In this document: positions 44,917 to 54,472 of the stretch, one piece after another
How the letters are laid out: every line of letters begins with the position of its first letter
Position numbering within the stretch: position 1 is the stretch's first letter
Source of the DNA: Flavobacterium quisquiliarum
GTDB taxonomy: Bacteria > Bacteroidota > Bacteroidia > Flavobacteriales > Flavobacteriaceae
NCBI RefSeq assembly: GCF_019308285.1
Contig: NZ_WWEM01000038.1
Coordinates: forward strand, 62,001 to 126,000
DNA: 64,000 bases
Direction: 5' to 3'
Translations under genes and position numbers: made by a program
Notes under the pieces: model-generated
The model's database searches: none
What the model was told of the DNA's origin: nothing
The model's input: only the letters and a program-made list of their open reading frames with translations

Positions 44917-45024
44917 GTTGCAAATTTACTGAGGAAAAACAATAAAAAAATGTTGTAAATAGTTATAAATCATATCAATTTTTAAAGAATGTAAATTCAA
45001 TGAGTGCAAACCAATTATTCTTTT

Positions 45025-45032
45025 TATTTTTG
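45025..45032 (+). promoter_or_regulatory. -7 element TATTTTTG before the phosphatase gene
   Basis: An exact TAnnTTTG match 24 bp before the ATG in the dinB-divergent gap. Confidence 0.4.
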
Positions 45033-45056
45033 TTCTTCTACTCGAAAAATTAAATA

Positions 45057-45791
45057 ATGCGAACATTTGTTATAGGTGACATTCATGGCGGATTACTTGC
45101 ACTTGAACAAGTGATTGAAAGAGCCAAAGTTACTACAGAAGATACTCTAATTTTTTTGGGCGATTACGTAGACGGCTGGAGTCAGTCTGTTGAAGTAATC
45201 GACTATTTGATTCATTTAAAAAGCAAACAAAATTGTGTTTTCATTAGAGGAAACCATGATCAGCTGGCGTTGGACTGGCTGGAAGAAAGACACGATGATT
45301 TTGACGAAGAAATGTGGTACAAACATGGCGGAAAAGCTACTGTTGAAGGTTACGCAAAAATTTCAGCAGATAAAAAGAGAACACATATTGAATTTCTAGA
45401 AAATCTTCAAGACTATTATCTTGACGATCAAAATCGTTTGTTTGTTCATGCAGGATTTACCAATTTAAACGGCGTAAAATGGGAATACTTCTCTAAGCTT
45501 TTTTACTGGGACAGAACGCTTTGGGAAACTGCCCTTTCGTTAGATCCAAAATTAAAAGAGGATGATGTAAACTATCCGAAGAGATTTACCGTTTATAAAG
45601 AAGTTTACATTGGACACACCCCGGTTACAAGAATTGGACAAACAATTCCGGTAAACAGAGCCTGTGTTTGGAATGTCGATACGGGCGCTGCCTTTAGAGG
45701 TCCGCTTACGATTTTGGATATCAATACGAAGGAATACTGGCAGAGCGAGCCCTTAAACGAATTGTATTTTAACGAAAAGGGTAGGAATTAA
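45057..45791 (+). CDS. Calcineurin-like metallophosphoesterase (PPP-type)
   Basis: A 244-residue protein with the bacterial serine/threonine-phosphatase-type motifs GDIHGG (Asp8, His10), GDYVDG (Asp36) and GNHD (Asn66, His67), then the histidine near FVHAGF and IGHTP. Probable phosphatase acting on phosphoproteins or small phosphoesters; substrate unknown. Length fits the stand-alone family (about 220-250). A small outer-membrane-like gene follows. Confidence 0.88.
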   Translation: MRTFVIGDIHGGLLALEQVIERAKVTTEDTLIFLGDYVDGWSQSVEVIDYLIHLKSKQNCVFIRGNHDQLALDWLEERHDDFDEEMWYKHGGKATVEGYAKISADKKRTHIEFLENLQDYYLDDQNRLFVHAGFTNLNGVKWEYFSKLFYWDRTLWETALSLDPKLKEDDVNYPKRFTVYKEVYIGHTPVTRIGQTIPVNRACVWNVDTGAAFRGPLTILDINTKEYWQSEPLNELYFNEKGRN

Positions 45792-45842
45792 TTTATTTAA
45801 AATTTATTTTTGCTTTTCAAAATAATTAATATTTAAAAATTT

Positions 45843-46370
45843 ATGAAAAAGGTTATTACACTCTTGTTCTTAGTTTCATTCGGATTTATCAATGCACAAA
45901 AAGCCTTCACTGGTAAAGGTGATACTAGAGTAAACGTTGGTGCTAATCTACAAGATGGTGGATCTGGAATTCAGGGATCTATTGATTTTGGTTTAGGAGA
46001 GAACTTCTCTTTTGGATTTGTTGCAAACTATTTATTAGGCGTTGATAATTTTAACGGTTTCTACCACGGAAGCACTGTTTCCTATAGTAATGCAGATCCA
46101 GATTTTGGCGATCGTTTTGATGCTAAAGCAAGAATCAATGCTAATTTATCAAGCGTAATTGGTGTTGAACAATTAGACGTTTATCCTGGATTAAGTTTAG
46201 GTTTACATAATTTTGGTGGTCATGTTGGTGGTCGTTACTTCTTTACTGACGGATTTGGTGTTTTCACAGAAATCGGATTCCCAATTGCAAAATATGGTTC
46301 AAACAATGATCCTTTCTATCATTTGAATAATCAAGCTACTTTTAGTTTAGGAGCTTCATTTAATTTATAA
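45843..46370 (+). CDS. Small outer-membrane beta-barrel-like protein
   Basis: A 175-residue protein with a signal peptide (about 1-18, ending INAQ). The rest is a Gly-rich alternating beta pattern ending FSLGASFNL with a terminal aromatic-like strand, as in small outer-membrane barrels (DUF6646-like in Flavobacteria). No specific function can be read. The gene ends 6 bp before a nested bidirectional terminator. Confidence 0.7.
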   Translation: MKKVITLLFLVSFGFINAQKAFTGKGDTRVNVGANLQDGGSGIQGSIDFGLGENFSFGFVANYLLGVDNFNGFYHGSTVSYSNADPDFGDRFDAKARINANLSSVIGVEQLDVYPGLSLGLHNFGGHVGGRYFFTDGFGVFTEIGFPIAKYGSNNDPFYHLNNQATFSLGASFNL

Positions 46371-46376
46371 TTTTTT

Positions 46377-46491
46377 TTGCCGCAAAGGCACTAAGTCACA
46401 AAGTTTTTTAAAAGATGAAAACCGCCTTATTGGGCGGTTTTCTTTTTTTGCTTTAAAAAATTTACTTTGAGTCTTTGTGCCTTTGTGGCAA
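46377..46491. terminator. Nested bidirectional terminator with CACAAAG-type arms (second copy)
   Basis: An inner hairpin AAAACCGCC-ttatt-GGCGGTTTT (46418-46441) is flanked by inverted GCCGCAAAGGCAC and GTGCCTTTGTGGC arms. It lies between convergent genes and repeats the design at 43118-43229. Confidence 0.8.
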
Positions 46492-46497
46492 TTTCTC

Positions 46498-47151
46498 CTA
46501 AATAGACATTTCCGGAATTTCTCCTTCAATAATCAAATCAGCTTCGGTTGAAGCGATGATGTGCTCGACTGAGATACCTGGCGCTCGTTCTAAGAGCTTA
46601 AAACCTTTTTCTGTTACTTCGAGAACCGCAAGCTCTGTTACGACTTTTTTAACGCATCCTACGCCCGTTAATGGCAAAGTACATCTTTTTAATATTTTTG
46701 ATTCCCCTGCTTTGTTCACATGCATCATCGCAACAATAATATTTTCGGCGGAAGCCACCAAATCCATTGCGCCTCCCATTCCTTTTACCATTTTGCCTGG
46801 AATTTTCCAATTGGCAATATCTCCATTTTCAGAAACTTCCATTGCGCCAAGAATCGTCAAATCTACTTTTTGGCTTCGGATCATTCCGAAACTAAACGCC
46901 GAATCAAAGAAACTTGCTCCCGGTAATGTTGTTATAGTTTGTTTTCCTGCATTTATAATATCGGCATCTTCTTCACCTTCAAATGGAAAAGGTCCCATTC
47001 CGAGAACTCCGTTTTCGCTTTGGAATTCTACTGCAATATCTTCTCTAACATAATTTGCAACCAAGGTTGGAATTCCAATTCCAAGATTTACAAAGTATCT
47101 GTCCTTAACTTCTTTTGCAATACGTTTTGCTATATCTTCTTTTGTTAACAT
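46498..47151 (-). CDS. scoB: 3-oxoacid CoA-transferase subunit B
   Basis: A 217-residue beta subunit of succinyl-CoA:3-oxoacid CoA-transferase, activating acetoacetate for use. The catalytic glutamate is Glu46 in FQSENGVLGMGP. It pairs with the alpha subunit encoded at 48196. In most Flavobacteria the two genes adjoin; here a beta-lactamase lies between them, 62 bp before this start. Full length for the subunit. Confidence 0.93.
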   Translation of the reverse strand: MLTKEDIAKRIAKEVKDRYFVNLGIGIPTLVANYVREDIAVEFQSENGVLGMGPFPFEGEEDADIINAGKQTITTLPGASFFDSAFSFGMIRSQKVDLTILGAMEVSENGDIANWKIPGKMVKGMGGAMDLVASAENIIVAMMHVNKAGESKILKRCTLPLTGVGCVKKVVTELAVLEVTEKGFKLLERAPGISVEHIIASTEADLIIEGEIPEMSI

Positions 47152-47213
47152 ATCTCTAATGTGTTAATTAGTCCATTTTATAATTAGATAATTGATTTGA
47201 TCATCCTAATTCT

Positions 47214-48104
47214 CTAATTCTTTTTTGCAAAATAATTCCAAGTTGCCTTGGTTATATCTGCGATTATTTTCTCTGTGTCTTCTCTCTTTTCTGTAATTTC
47301 TTTTAAATAAACAGAAACAATGAGATGTTTTCCATTTGGAAGTTTTACAATACCAACATCGTTCATAGCAACTCTCAAATTATGATCATTTGTACCTGAA
47401 ATTCCAGTTCTATGCGCTAATTCTGTTCCTTCAGGAAGTCCTGCTTTCATCCACGTTAATCCTCTTGAAGTTTCTATCATGATTTGATACAAATACTTTG
47501 TCGTGGTTTCTTTCAGAATCTCTCCTTTGTAGAATTTCTCCAGCAATTCTGTTGTTGCCAAAGGAGTTGTTGTATTTATATAAAGTTTTTCCCAAGTTTT
47601 CATCTGTTCTTCATTCACTTTAATGACAAAGTCTTGGATTCCCTGCTTATTTATAAATTTCTGAACTTCTTTAGTTCCTCCAACCAAATTGATCAAAATA
47701 TCACATCCGTTATTATCGCTATGTGAAACGCTATATCGAAGCAATTTATCTAGAGTCAGATTTACATTTCCGTTTGGATAATCCTCCATCATCGGACTCC
47801 AAGTATTTTCATGTAAATCTTTCTTTTTTATGAAGATATCCTGAGTTAACGAAAGCTTTCCTTCATCCACTTTATTTAAAACAGCCAATGCAATATGAAA
47901 TTTAAAAACACTCATTAAAGGCATTTTCAAATTTCCATTAATACTTAAAGTATCTTTATCTTCAATGTTTTTTATTGAAACTCCAACAGTAGCATTTTTA
48001 TTCGCAATAATCTGTTTGAGTTCTTGACGAAGTTCATTTGTTTGAGCAGCAGTTTTCAATGAAATAAAAGAAAGCATTAAGCAACAAAAAAGGTTTTTTA
48101 TCAT
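47214..48104 (-). CDS. Class A beta-lactamase (subclass A2-like)
   Basis: A 296-residue exported serine beta-lactamase (signal peptide about 1-20, ending AAQ). Active-site motifs are SVFK (Ser65, Lys68), SDN (129-131), the omega-loop glutamate in NEEQM (residues 164-168) and HRTG (231-234), where Lys is expected but Arg232 stands. The length and omega-loop pattern fit the subclass A2 family of Bacteroidota. It hydrolyses beta-lactams in the periplasm; the spectrum cannot be told. It is inserted between scoA and scoB in the same direction. Confidence 0.88.
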   Translation of the reverse strand: MIKNLFCCLMLSFISLKTAAQTNELRQELKQIIANKNATVGVSIKNIEDKDTLSINGNLKMPLMSVFKFHIALAVLNKVDEGKLSLTQDIFIKKKDLHENTWSPMMEDYPNGNVNLTLDKLLRYSVSHSDNNGCDILINLVGGTKEVQKFINKQGIQDFVIKVNEEQMKTWEKLYINTTTPLATTELLEKFYKGEILKETTTKYLYQIMIETSRGLTWMKAGLPEGTELAHRTGISGTNDHNLRVAMNDVGIVKLPNGKHLIVSVYLKEITEKREDTEKIIADITKATWNYFAKKN

Positions 48105-48195
48105 TTTTTAATGAATCAAAAGTTATTTTATGGTTAGATTATACTTTAAATAACACTATTTAATTACCATATTATCAAAACATATACCTATACAA

Positions 48196-48897
48196 TTACA
48201 CCTTTTTTCTAACTGTTAGCTGTTCAATTCTCTTTTCAAATTTCTCTCCCTGAAAGATACGCTGTACCATAATTCCCGGAATATGAATCTGATTTGGATC
48301 TAATGAACCAACCGGAACTAATTCTTCAACTTCCGCGATTGTGATTTTTCCAGCACCTGCCATACAAGCATTAAAGTTTCTGGCAGTTCCTTTGAAGATT
48401 AAATTTCCTGCTTCATCACCTTTCCAAGCTTTTACAATAGCAAAATCTGCTTTGAAAGCTTCTTCCATGATATGCATTTTCCCGTTGAATTCTCGAGCTT
48501 CTTTTCCTTCAGCCACTTCAGTTCCGTAACCTGCTGGCGTAAAGAAAGCTGGAATTCCGGCTTGTGCTGCACGACAACGTTCTGCCAAAGTTCCTTGTGG
48601 AGTTAACTCAACTTCTAATTCTCCTGAAAGCATCTGGCGTTCAAATTCGGCATTTTCTCCAACGTAAGAAGAAATCATTTTCTTGATCTGCTTCTTTTGC
48701 AATAATAATCCTAGTCCAAAATCATCAACTCCTGCATTATTAGAAATACAAGTTAAATCTGAAATCGATGTGTTTACCAAAGCTGCAATGGTATTTTCAG
48801 GAATACCGCACAATCCGAAACCACCAAACATGATGGTCATCCCACTTTCAATTCCTTTAATAGCATCCTCAACGTTATTTACTTTTTTTGTTATCAT
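48196..48897 (-). CDS. scoA: 3-oxoacid CoA-transferase subunit A
   Basis: A 233-residue alpha subunit of the CoA-transferase. The N-terminal glycine-rich motif MFGGFGLCGIPEN at residues 22-34 is typical of the CoA-binding fold, and GIPAFFTPAGYGT is recognisable later. The partner subunit is encoded 1.0 kb downstream, past the beta-lactamase gene. Length is usual. Confidence 0.93.
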   Translation of the reverse strand: MITKKVNNVEDAIKGIESGMTIMFGGFGLCGIPENTIAALVNTSISDLTCISNNAGVDDFGLGLLLQKKQIKKMISSYVGENAEFERQMLSGELEVELTPQGTLAERCRAAQAGIPAFFTPAGYGTEVAEGKEAREFNGKMHIMEEAFKADFAIVKAWKGDEAGNLIFKGTARNFNACMAGAGKITIAEVEELVPVGSLDPNQIHIPGIMVQRIFQGEKFEKRIEQLTVRKKV

Positions 48898-48987
48898 AAC
48901 AAACTGTCTTTATTACTGTATATTTTTGATAAAAATAAGATTTTTAGATTGAATTATAACGATTTCGTAAAAATAAAACCCAAATAA

Positions 48988-49029
48988 AAATCCCTTTACT
49001 AATCTTTTATAAAAGAGCAGTAAAGGGAT
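48988..49029 (-). terminator. Terminator of the PBP1A gene
   Basis: On the minus strand ATCCCTTTACT pairs with AGTAAAGGGAT and is followed by a T-run. It begins about 35 bp after the PBP1A stop. Confidence 0.85.
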
Positions 49030-49063
49030 GATATATAATTAATTAGCTTTTATTGCAACATTG

Positions 49064-51364
49064 TCACAATTCAAACTCATCTGTATTTTGTTCTGTTGCC
49101 GTAGTATCTTTCACAATGGTCGGTCTAGTATAACAATCTACTTTTATTGAAAGATTAGCTGGACGCTCAAATTCACCTTTGGAAATCTGAAGATTTTTAT
49201 CAGCATAACATTTTTTCATGAAATACCCCCAAACAGGTAAAGCTGCAGTTGCTCCTTGTCCATAAGTCAAACTTTTGAAACGAGCAGAACGATCTTCACA
49301 TCCAACCCAAACTCCAGTTACTAGATTTGGAACCATTCCCATGAACCAGCCATCAGATTGATTTTGCGTTGTTCCTGTTTTACCAGCAATTGGATTTGTA
49401 AACATATATGGATAACCTGTCCAGCGATTATCTCCACTTCCACCGCCTTGCGTACGTAAACGTACACCAGAACCACTTTCAGTAACCCCTTGAAGTAATT
49501 TAATTACAGCAAATGCAATATCTTTATTTAAAACATCGTGAGACTCAGGAATCGGTTCATAAATAACCTCACCGCTTTTGTTCTCGATTCTGCTTAAAAA
49601 CTGTGGTTTTACATAAACTCCTTGGTTTGCAAAAGTACTATAAGCCGCAACCATGTCTTCAACCGTAATATCAACAGCTCCTAGAGCAATTGAAGGCTGT
49701 ACTGGAATTTCTGTTTTAACTCCTAATTTCTTAGTCAATTCTACAACTGCTTCTGGACTTGTTCTGTCAATTAATTTAGCCGAAACTGTATTAATCGAAG
49801 CCGCTAAAGCTTGTTTTAAAGTAACCATTCCTCTGTATCTGTAATCAGAGTTTCTTGGTTCCCAATCGGCTGTAACATGATGACGTCCTTTGTGAATCAT
49901 AAAAGGGCCATCTAAAATAGAATCACAAGGAGACATATTAAGTTCTTCAATCGCAGTTGCATAAACGAAAGGTTTGAATGTTGAACCAACTTGTCTAGCT
50001 CCCTGTCCTACGTGATCATATTGAAAATATTTGTAATTAATACCTCCAACCCAAGCTTTAATTGCCCCAGTCTGAGGTTCCATTGACATCAAACCAGATT
50101 GTAAAAAGTGTTTGTAATAACGAATAGAGTCTAACGGTGTCATAGTTGTATCTCTTTCACCTTTCCAAGTAAAGACACGCATTTTTGTTTTTACTTTAAA
50201 CGAAGCAATGATATCGTCTTCACTTTTATCCATTTCTTTCATTTGAGCCCAACGAACAGAATTCTTCATTGCCTGCATCATGATTCTGTCTGTTTCTGCT
50301 TGAGTAATATTTACAAAAGGAGCATTTTTATTTGTTTTCTGCTCAATAAAAAATTGCTGTTGAAGGTTCTGCATGTGTGCAGAAACTGCTTCTTCGGCAT
50401 ATTGCTGCATTCTCGAATCTATCGTAGTATAAATTTTAAGACCATCCTTGTAGATATCATAGTCTGATCCGTCTGGCTTTTTGTTTTCAGCAACCCATTT
50501 CTTCATGTAATCACGAAGATATTCTCTAAAATAAGTTGCCATTCCTTCACGATGGCTTTCTAATTTAAACTTTAAAGCTATTGGTAATGCCTGATATTTC
50601 TCTTTTTCTGCTTTGGTAATCATCTTTGCTTTTACCATCTGACCCAAAACTACATCACGACGGTTTTTTACTCCAACAGGATTTCGAAGCGGATTGTAAA
50701 GAGATGAATTGTTAAACATCCCCACTAAAATTGCCGACTCGTCTATCGTTAAATCTTTAGGATCTTTGGAAAAATAGGTTTGAGCTGCTGAACTAACACC
50801 AACAGCATAATTTCCGAAGTCATAAACGTTGCAATACATAGCCAAAATCTCGTTCTTGGTATATTGCCTTTCCAAACGAATAGCAATAATCCATTCTTTT
50901 ATTTTTTGCACGATTCTAAAAGGCAGAAAGCTAGATCCTCCACGATGAAATAACTGTTTTGCCAATTGCTGTGTTATTGTACTTGCTCCTCCATTGGTTC
51001 CCAAAGAAAAAGCAGCACGTAGAGTTCCACGACCATCAATTCCTGAATGTTCATAAAAACGAGCATCTTCAGTTGCGACTAAAGCATCTACTAGGTTTTT
51101 AGGTAGATCTGAATATTTAAGCTGTGATCTGTTGGTTTTAAAATATTTACCAATTACCACACCATCAGAAGAAATAATTTCTGTGGCAAGGTTTGAATCT
51201 GGATTTTCTAAATCTTCAAATGAAGGCATAGATCCAAATAAACCCCAAGAGGCAAATAAAAAGAAAGCTAAAATTCCAAGTAAAGAGTAAGCAAAAACTC
51301 TCCAGAATTTCTTTTTGTAATAATTAATATCTTTATTAGATTGATTGTTTTTTTTAGTAGCCAT
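49064..51364 (-). CDS. Penicillin-binding protein 1A (bifunctional)
   Basis: A 766-residue class A PBP: one N-terminal membrane helix (about 22-42), GT51 glycosyltransferase domain (about 60-235, catalytic Glu99 in ATEDARFYEHSG, GGASTITQQLAK), and a transpeptidase domain with STFK (461-464), SIN (523-525) and KTG (662-664). It polymerises and cross-links peptidoglycan. It is preceded by gldH 10 bp away, so the three leftward genes form one unit. Confidence 0.96.
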   Translation of the reverse strand: MATKKNNQSNKDINYYKKKFWRVFAYSLLGILAFFLFASWGLFGSMPSFEDLENPDSNLATEIISSDGVVIGKYFKTNRSQLKYSDLPKNLVDALVATEDARFYEHSGIDGRGTLRAAFSLGTNGGASTITQQLAKQLFHRGGSSFLPFRIVQKIKEWIIAIRLERQYTKNEILAMYCNVYDFGNYAVGVSSAAQTYFSKDPKDLTIDESAILVGMFNNSSLYNPLRNPVGVKNRRDVVLGQMVKAKMITKAEKEKYQALPIALKFKLESHREGMATYFREYLRDYMKKWVAENKKPDGSDYDIYKDGLKIYTTIDSRMQQYAEEAVSAHMQNLQQQFFIEQKTNKNAPFVNITQAETDRIMMQAMKNSVRWAQMKEMDKSEDDIIASFKVKTKMRVFTWKGERDTTMTPLDSIRYYKHFLQSGLMSMEPQTGAIKAWVGGINYKYFQYDHVGQGARQVGSTFKPFVYATAIEELNMSPCDSILDGPFMIHKGRHHVTADWEPRNSDYRYRGMVTLKQALAASINTVSAKLIDRTSPEAVVELTKKLGVKTEIPVQPSIALGAVDITVEDMVAAYSTFANQGVYVKPQFLSRIENKSGEVIYEPIPESHDVLNKDIAFAVIKLLQGVTESGSGVRLRTQGGGSGDNRWTGYPYMFTNPIAGKTGTTQNQSDGWFMGMVPNLVTGVWVGCEDRSARFKSLTYGQGATAALPVWGYFMKKCYADKNLQISKGEFERPANLSIKVDCYTRPTIVKDTTATEQNTDEFEL

Positions 51365-51374
51365 ACCTATTTTT

Positions 51375-51854
51375 CTAATCTTTTTGTTCTATTCTGAAAC
51401 CAACGTCTGTAATTCCTTCTAAAGCATCAACACCAGTGATTTTGCCTGATTGTCTAACAGCTTGTTTTATGTGGACTTGATATTTCCCTTTAAATTTGAC
51501 ATCTTCTTTGTAATACAACTTACTTTCTTTGATATCAGTAAATCCGTTCCCCAACAAAGTTCCATCTGGAGCTGCCATTTGATATTCTAAAGTATCCACT
51601 TTTGTAAATCCGCTTGGCGCTTCGATCGCAACAATCAAAAATAAATTATTAAACGGATAATTGTTGTTATCTCGTATGTTTACAAACAAATTGTATTTTT
51701 TTGTAGAATCTAAAACTGGCAGATTAAAGGTTACAACACTGTCTTTGTGCCAAGCACTTCCAACAGATTTATACTCATCAAATACCCTCTTTTTATCACA
51801 CGAAAAAAGAAGAATAGCTGCCAAAAGAAGAATTCCGCTATTTTTTATTCTCAT
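51375..51854 (-). CDS. gldH: Gliding motility lipoprotein GldH
   Basis: A 159-residue lipoprotein (lipobox LLFSCD, Cys19). The sequence with YNLFVNIRDNNNYPFNNLFL matches the GldH family needed for gliding motility in Flavobacterium. Its start overlaps the ricT-like gene by 17 bp and its stop is 10 bp from the PBP1A gene. Confidence 0.9.
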   Translation of the reverse strand: MRIKNSGILLLAAILLFSCDKKRVFDEYKSVGSAWHKDSVVTFNLPVLDSTKKYNLFVNIRDNNNYPFNNLFLIVAIEAPSGFTKVDTLEYQMAAPDGTLLGNGFTDIKESKLYYKEDVKFKGKYQVHIKQAVRQSGKITGVDALEGITDVGFRIEQKD

Positions 51855-53229
51855 TTTTAGTATTCGTTATTGGTTTTCTAGGTTCAGCAGGCTTGTTTTC
51901 ATTTGAATTTTGCTTGTTCGAATTATTTTGTTTATTCGGATTTTGCTTGTTCTTATGATTTTGCTTGTTGGGATTATTAGGCTTATTCTGCTTGTTGGGA
52001 TTCCCATTCGGATTGTTATTTCCTGCAGGTTTAGCGTTATTATTCGTGTTTTTTTCCTGCTGTGGTTTTACCGGAGCTGCAACACCAGCCGCTTCCGCAT
52101 TTTGTTTGCGTTTGCGGTTTGGTTTTTTCTTTCTTTTTGGCTGGTCAAAACGAGTCAAACTCTCTTGTCCCATTGCATTATTAAAATCTTTTTCTGGTTC
52201 TGCAACTACCTCAACAGCAAAATCTTCTAAAGAAGAAACTTTGTTTTTCTGTTTATTTTCTGCAATAATTTCTTTTACCTGATCAATTTTTAAAACATGC
52301 CAATTGGCGAAGTTGTTTGTGTAAGCAAACCACATCAATCCTTTAAAAATATCTTGTTTTTGACAAACAGCATCTCCTTTTTCCGTAATCAGCTTAGTAT
52401 CATAATCTGGAAAATCCTTCAATGCATCCATGTAAGTATCTAACTCATAGTTTAGACAGCATTTTAATTTCCCACATTGACCCGCTAATTTCTGTGGATT
52501 CAATGATAACTGCTGATAACGAGCTGCAGAAGTATTTACGCTTCTAAAATCAGTCAGCCAAGTAGAACAGCAAAGTTCACGTCCGCAAGAACCAACGCCA
52601 CCTAAACGAGCTGCTTCCTGACGAAAACCAACTTGTTTCATTTCAACTCTGGTACTGAATTCTTTAGCAAAATCTTTAATCAACATTCTAAAATCGACAC
52701 GATCATTTGCTGTGTAATAAAACGTTGCTTTTGATCCGTCTCCTTGAAATTCGATATCTGAAATTTTCATTTCTAATTTATGCTGAATTGCCAATTCACG
52801 TGCACGAACTTTCATTGGTTCTTCGCGATCGCGGGCTACAGACCAAATATCGATATCTTTTTGAGATGCTTTTCTGTAAATTTTCGGAACTTCATTACTA
52901 TCCGGATTAACTCCTTTTTTCTTCATTTGAATTTTAACCAATTCTCCTGTCAAAGTAACAATTCCAATATCATGTCCTGGTGAAGCAACAGTTGCTACAA
53001 TATCACCAATACTTAAAGTTAATTTTTCTGAATTTCTAAAAAATTCCTTGCGTCCATTTTTAAAACGAACCTCAACACAATCAAAAATCGCCTCTCCATT
53101 AGACGGACTCATGTTTGAAAGCCAGTCAAAAACCGTCAATTTATTGCAGCTATCGGTGCCGCAAGTCCCATTATTTTTACAACCTTTTGGTGCACCACCA
53201 TCTGAGGTTGAACAACTTGTACATGCCAT
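51838..53229 (-). CDS. RicT-like PSP1-domain protein
   Basis: A 463-residue cytosolic protein. N-terminal ~35 residues are Cys-rich (CTSCS, NGTCGTDSC). The PSP1 core (about 50-320) carries GSCGRELCCSTWL and AGQCGKLKCCLNYE, the pattern of RicT/YaaT proteins that help control mRNA processing and assemble an Fe-S complex in Bacillus. The C-terminal ~90 residues are low-complexity Asn/Lys/Pro/Gln (NPNKQNKPNN-like) and look disordered. It forms a unit with gldH and the PBP gene. Confidence 0.87.
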   Translation of the reverse strand: MACTSCSTSDGGAPKGCKNNGTCGTDSCNKLTVFDWLSNMSPSNGEAIFDCVEVRFKNGRKEFFRNSEKLTLSIGDIVATVASPGHDIGIVTLTGELVKIQMKKKGVNPDSNEVPKIYRKASQKDIDIWSVARDREEPMKVRARELAIQHKLEMKISDIEFQGDGSKATFYYTANDRVDFRMLIKDFAKEFSTRVEMKQVGFRQEAARLGGVGSCGRELCCSTWLTDFRSVNTSAARYQQLSLNPQKLAGQCGKLKCCLNYELDTYMDALKDFPDYDTKLITEKGDAVCQKQDIFKGLMWFAYTNNFANWHVLKIDQVKEIIAENKQKNKVSSLEDFAVEVVAEPEKDFNNAMGQESLTRFDQPKRKKKPNRKRKQNAEAAGVAAPVKPQQEKNTNNNAKPAGNNNPNGNPNKQNKPNNPNKQNHKNKQNPNKQNNSNKQNSNENKPAEPRKPITNTKNENKK

Positions 53230-53571
53230 AATTATATATGTAGTGCTGCCAGAATGCAGCTTAAGTTCATAAACGTTTGATCGGTAAAGATAGTATTTTT
53301 TTTATTTGGCTATTTATAGATTAATTCTAAAGGGTTGTTAAATAAAAAAAAGGTCTCTTAATTCCCATTTTTATTAAAAACCAACTTAAAATATTCTAAA
53401 AAAACCTTATTCTGTCAATTTTAAAACATAAAAAGACAATTTTAATTTCAATTCTGAGATATATTTATCGCTTTTTGTGTTTTATCTTACAATTATATTT
53501 TTTGAAAATCCAGATGAATTCTCGACGCAATCAAAATTCATTAAAATAGTAATCAACAAACTGAAAAACTT
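53230..53571. promoter_or_regulatory. Divergent gap with repeat-A promoter region
   Basis: A 342-bp gap between the RicT-like and WGR genes. Bases 53400-53492 hold about 93 bp that recur at 54307-54400 before the ankyrin gene, aligning at about 75% identity by eye. Both copies end in TTTTATCTTACA, about 80 bp before an ATG. The rest is AT-rich with no ORF. Confidence 0.55.
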
Positions 53572-54303
53572 ATGGAAGCTTATCGATACCAGGACGAGAA
53601 AAGTGATAAATTCTGGCGAATTGAACAGGATGAACCTGCATTTGCGGTCAATTATGGTAAAACCGGAACAACTGGAAAATATCAGATCAAAGAATTTGAC
53701 AGTGTAGAAGAGTGTCAAAAAGAGGTTAAGAAACTGATTGATTCTAAAAAGAAAAAAGGGTATAAACTTTACCCAGAATTTGATCTTAATAATCACTATT
53801 ATTTTGATGATGAAGAAATTGGACTCCATCCTTTAACCTCACATCCAAAATTCCGTGCCCATTTTAAGGATGAATTTTATTATGACTGCGGCGATGAAGA
53901 AGCTCCTTTTGGAAGTGATGAAGGTTCTGATACTTTGGCCCAAATAACTGAAGATTTGCGTAAAACAAAAACTTTTGACTTTACTTCTTTTCCTAAGAGA
54001 CTGATTGAAGAGTATTGGGATATGACGTATCTGCCAGCTGAGGATATCTCTCGTGAAAATATAGAACAGTTAGTAAAAACCGATGAAATGAATCTCACAC
54101 AAAGTGATATGGTAACATATGCTACCGCTTTCGCACAAATCAAAATCACAGGAGAGGTAGATGGAGCATTAAAAGTATTAGCCCTAAATGCCATGAAGCG
54201 AATGGAAATTATAGCCGAATTGTTAAAATGGAATACAACTGGTAAACCATCTGAAATTGGCACAAAAATGATGCATGACTTAGAGCAATTTCACGAAAAA
54301 TAA
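53572..54303 (+). CDS. WGR-domain protein
   Basis: A 243-residue acidic protein. The N-terminal ~75 residues are a WGR domain, with DKFWRIEQDEPAFAVNYGKTGTTGKY and an E-C-Q-K-E-V-x-K-L-I-x-x-K-x-K-K-G-Y ending. WGR domains occur in PARPs and in bacterial stand-alone proteins and bind DNA ends or nicks. The C-terminal part (about 90-243) is helical and I cannot place it. It lies just upstream of an ankyrin gene that shares its upstream sequence. Confidence 0.78.
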   Translation: MEAYRYQDEKSDKFWRIEQDEPAFAVNYGKTGTTGKYQIKEFDSVEECQKEVKKLIDSKKKKGYKLYPEFDLNNHYYFDDEEIGLHPLTSHPKFRAHFKDEFYYDCGDEEAPFGSDEGSDTLAQITEDLRKTKTFDFTSFPKRLIEEYWDMTYLPAEDISRENIEQLVKTDEMNLTQSDMVTYATAFAQIKITGEVDGALKVLALNAMKRMEIIAELLKWNTTGKPSEIGTKMMHDLEQFHEK

Positions 54304-54306
54304 TCT

Positions 54307-54400
54307 CAAAAACCCTATTCTGTCAGTTTTACGACTTAAACTGTCATTTTTAATTTTTATCCTGAAATATATTTACGAATTTTATGTTTTATCTTACAGC
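54307..54400 (+). promoter_or_regulatory. Repeat-B promoter region before the ankyrin gene
   Basis: A second, diverged copy of 53400-53492 (shared CTATTCTGTCA-GTTTTA, TGAAATATATTTA and TTTTATCTTACA). The distance from TTTTATCTTACA to the next suitable ATG is 76 bp here and 82 bp in the first copy, which argues that 54473 is the start. Confidence 0.5.
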
Positions 54401-54472
54401 ATGGTTTGCGAAGTCAATAATTACAAAGTAAACCGCTATCAAAATTTATCATCATTTTTAAATATATTTCAA

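Noticed and set aside
51910..52282. Plus-strand frames of about 105 aa inside the RicT-like gene
   Set aside because: They are antisense reflections of the Asn/Lys/Pro-rich tail and have no family features.
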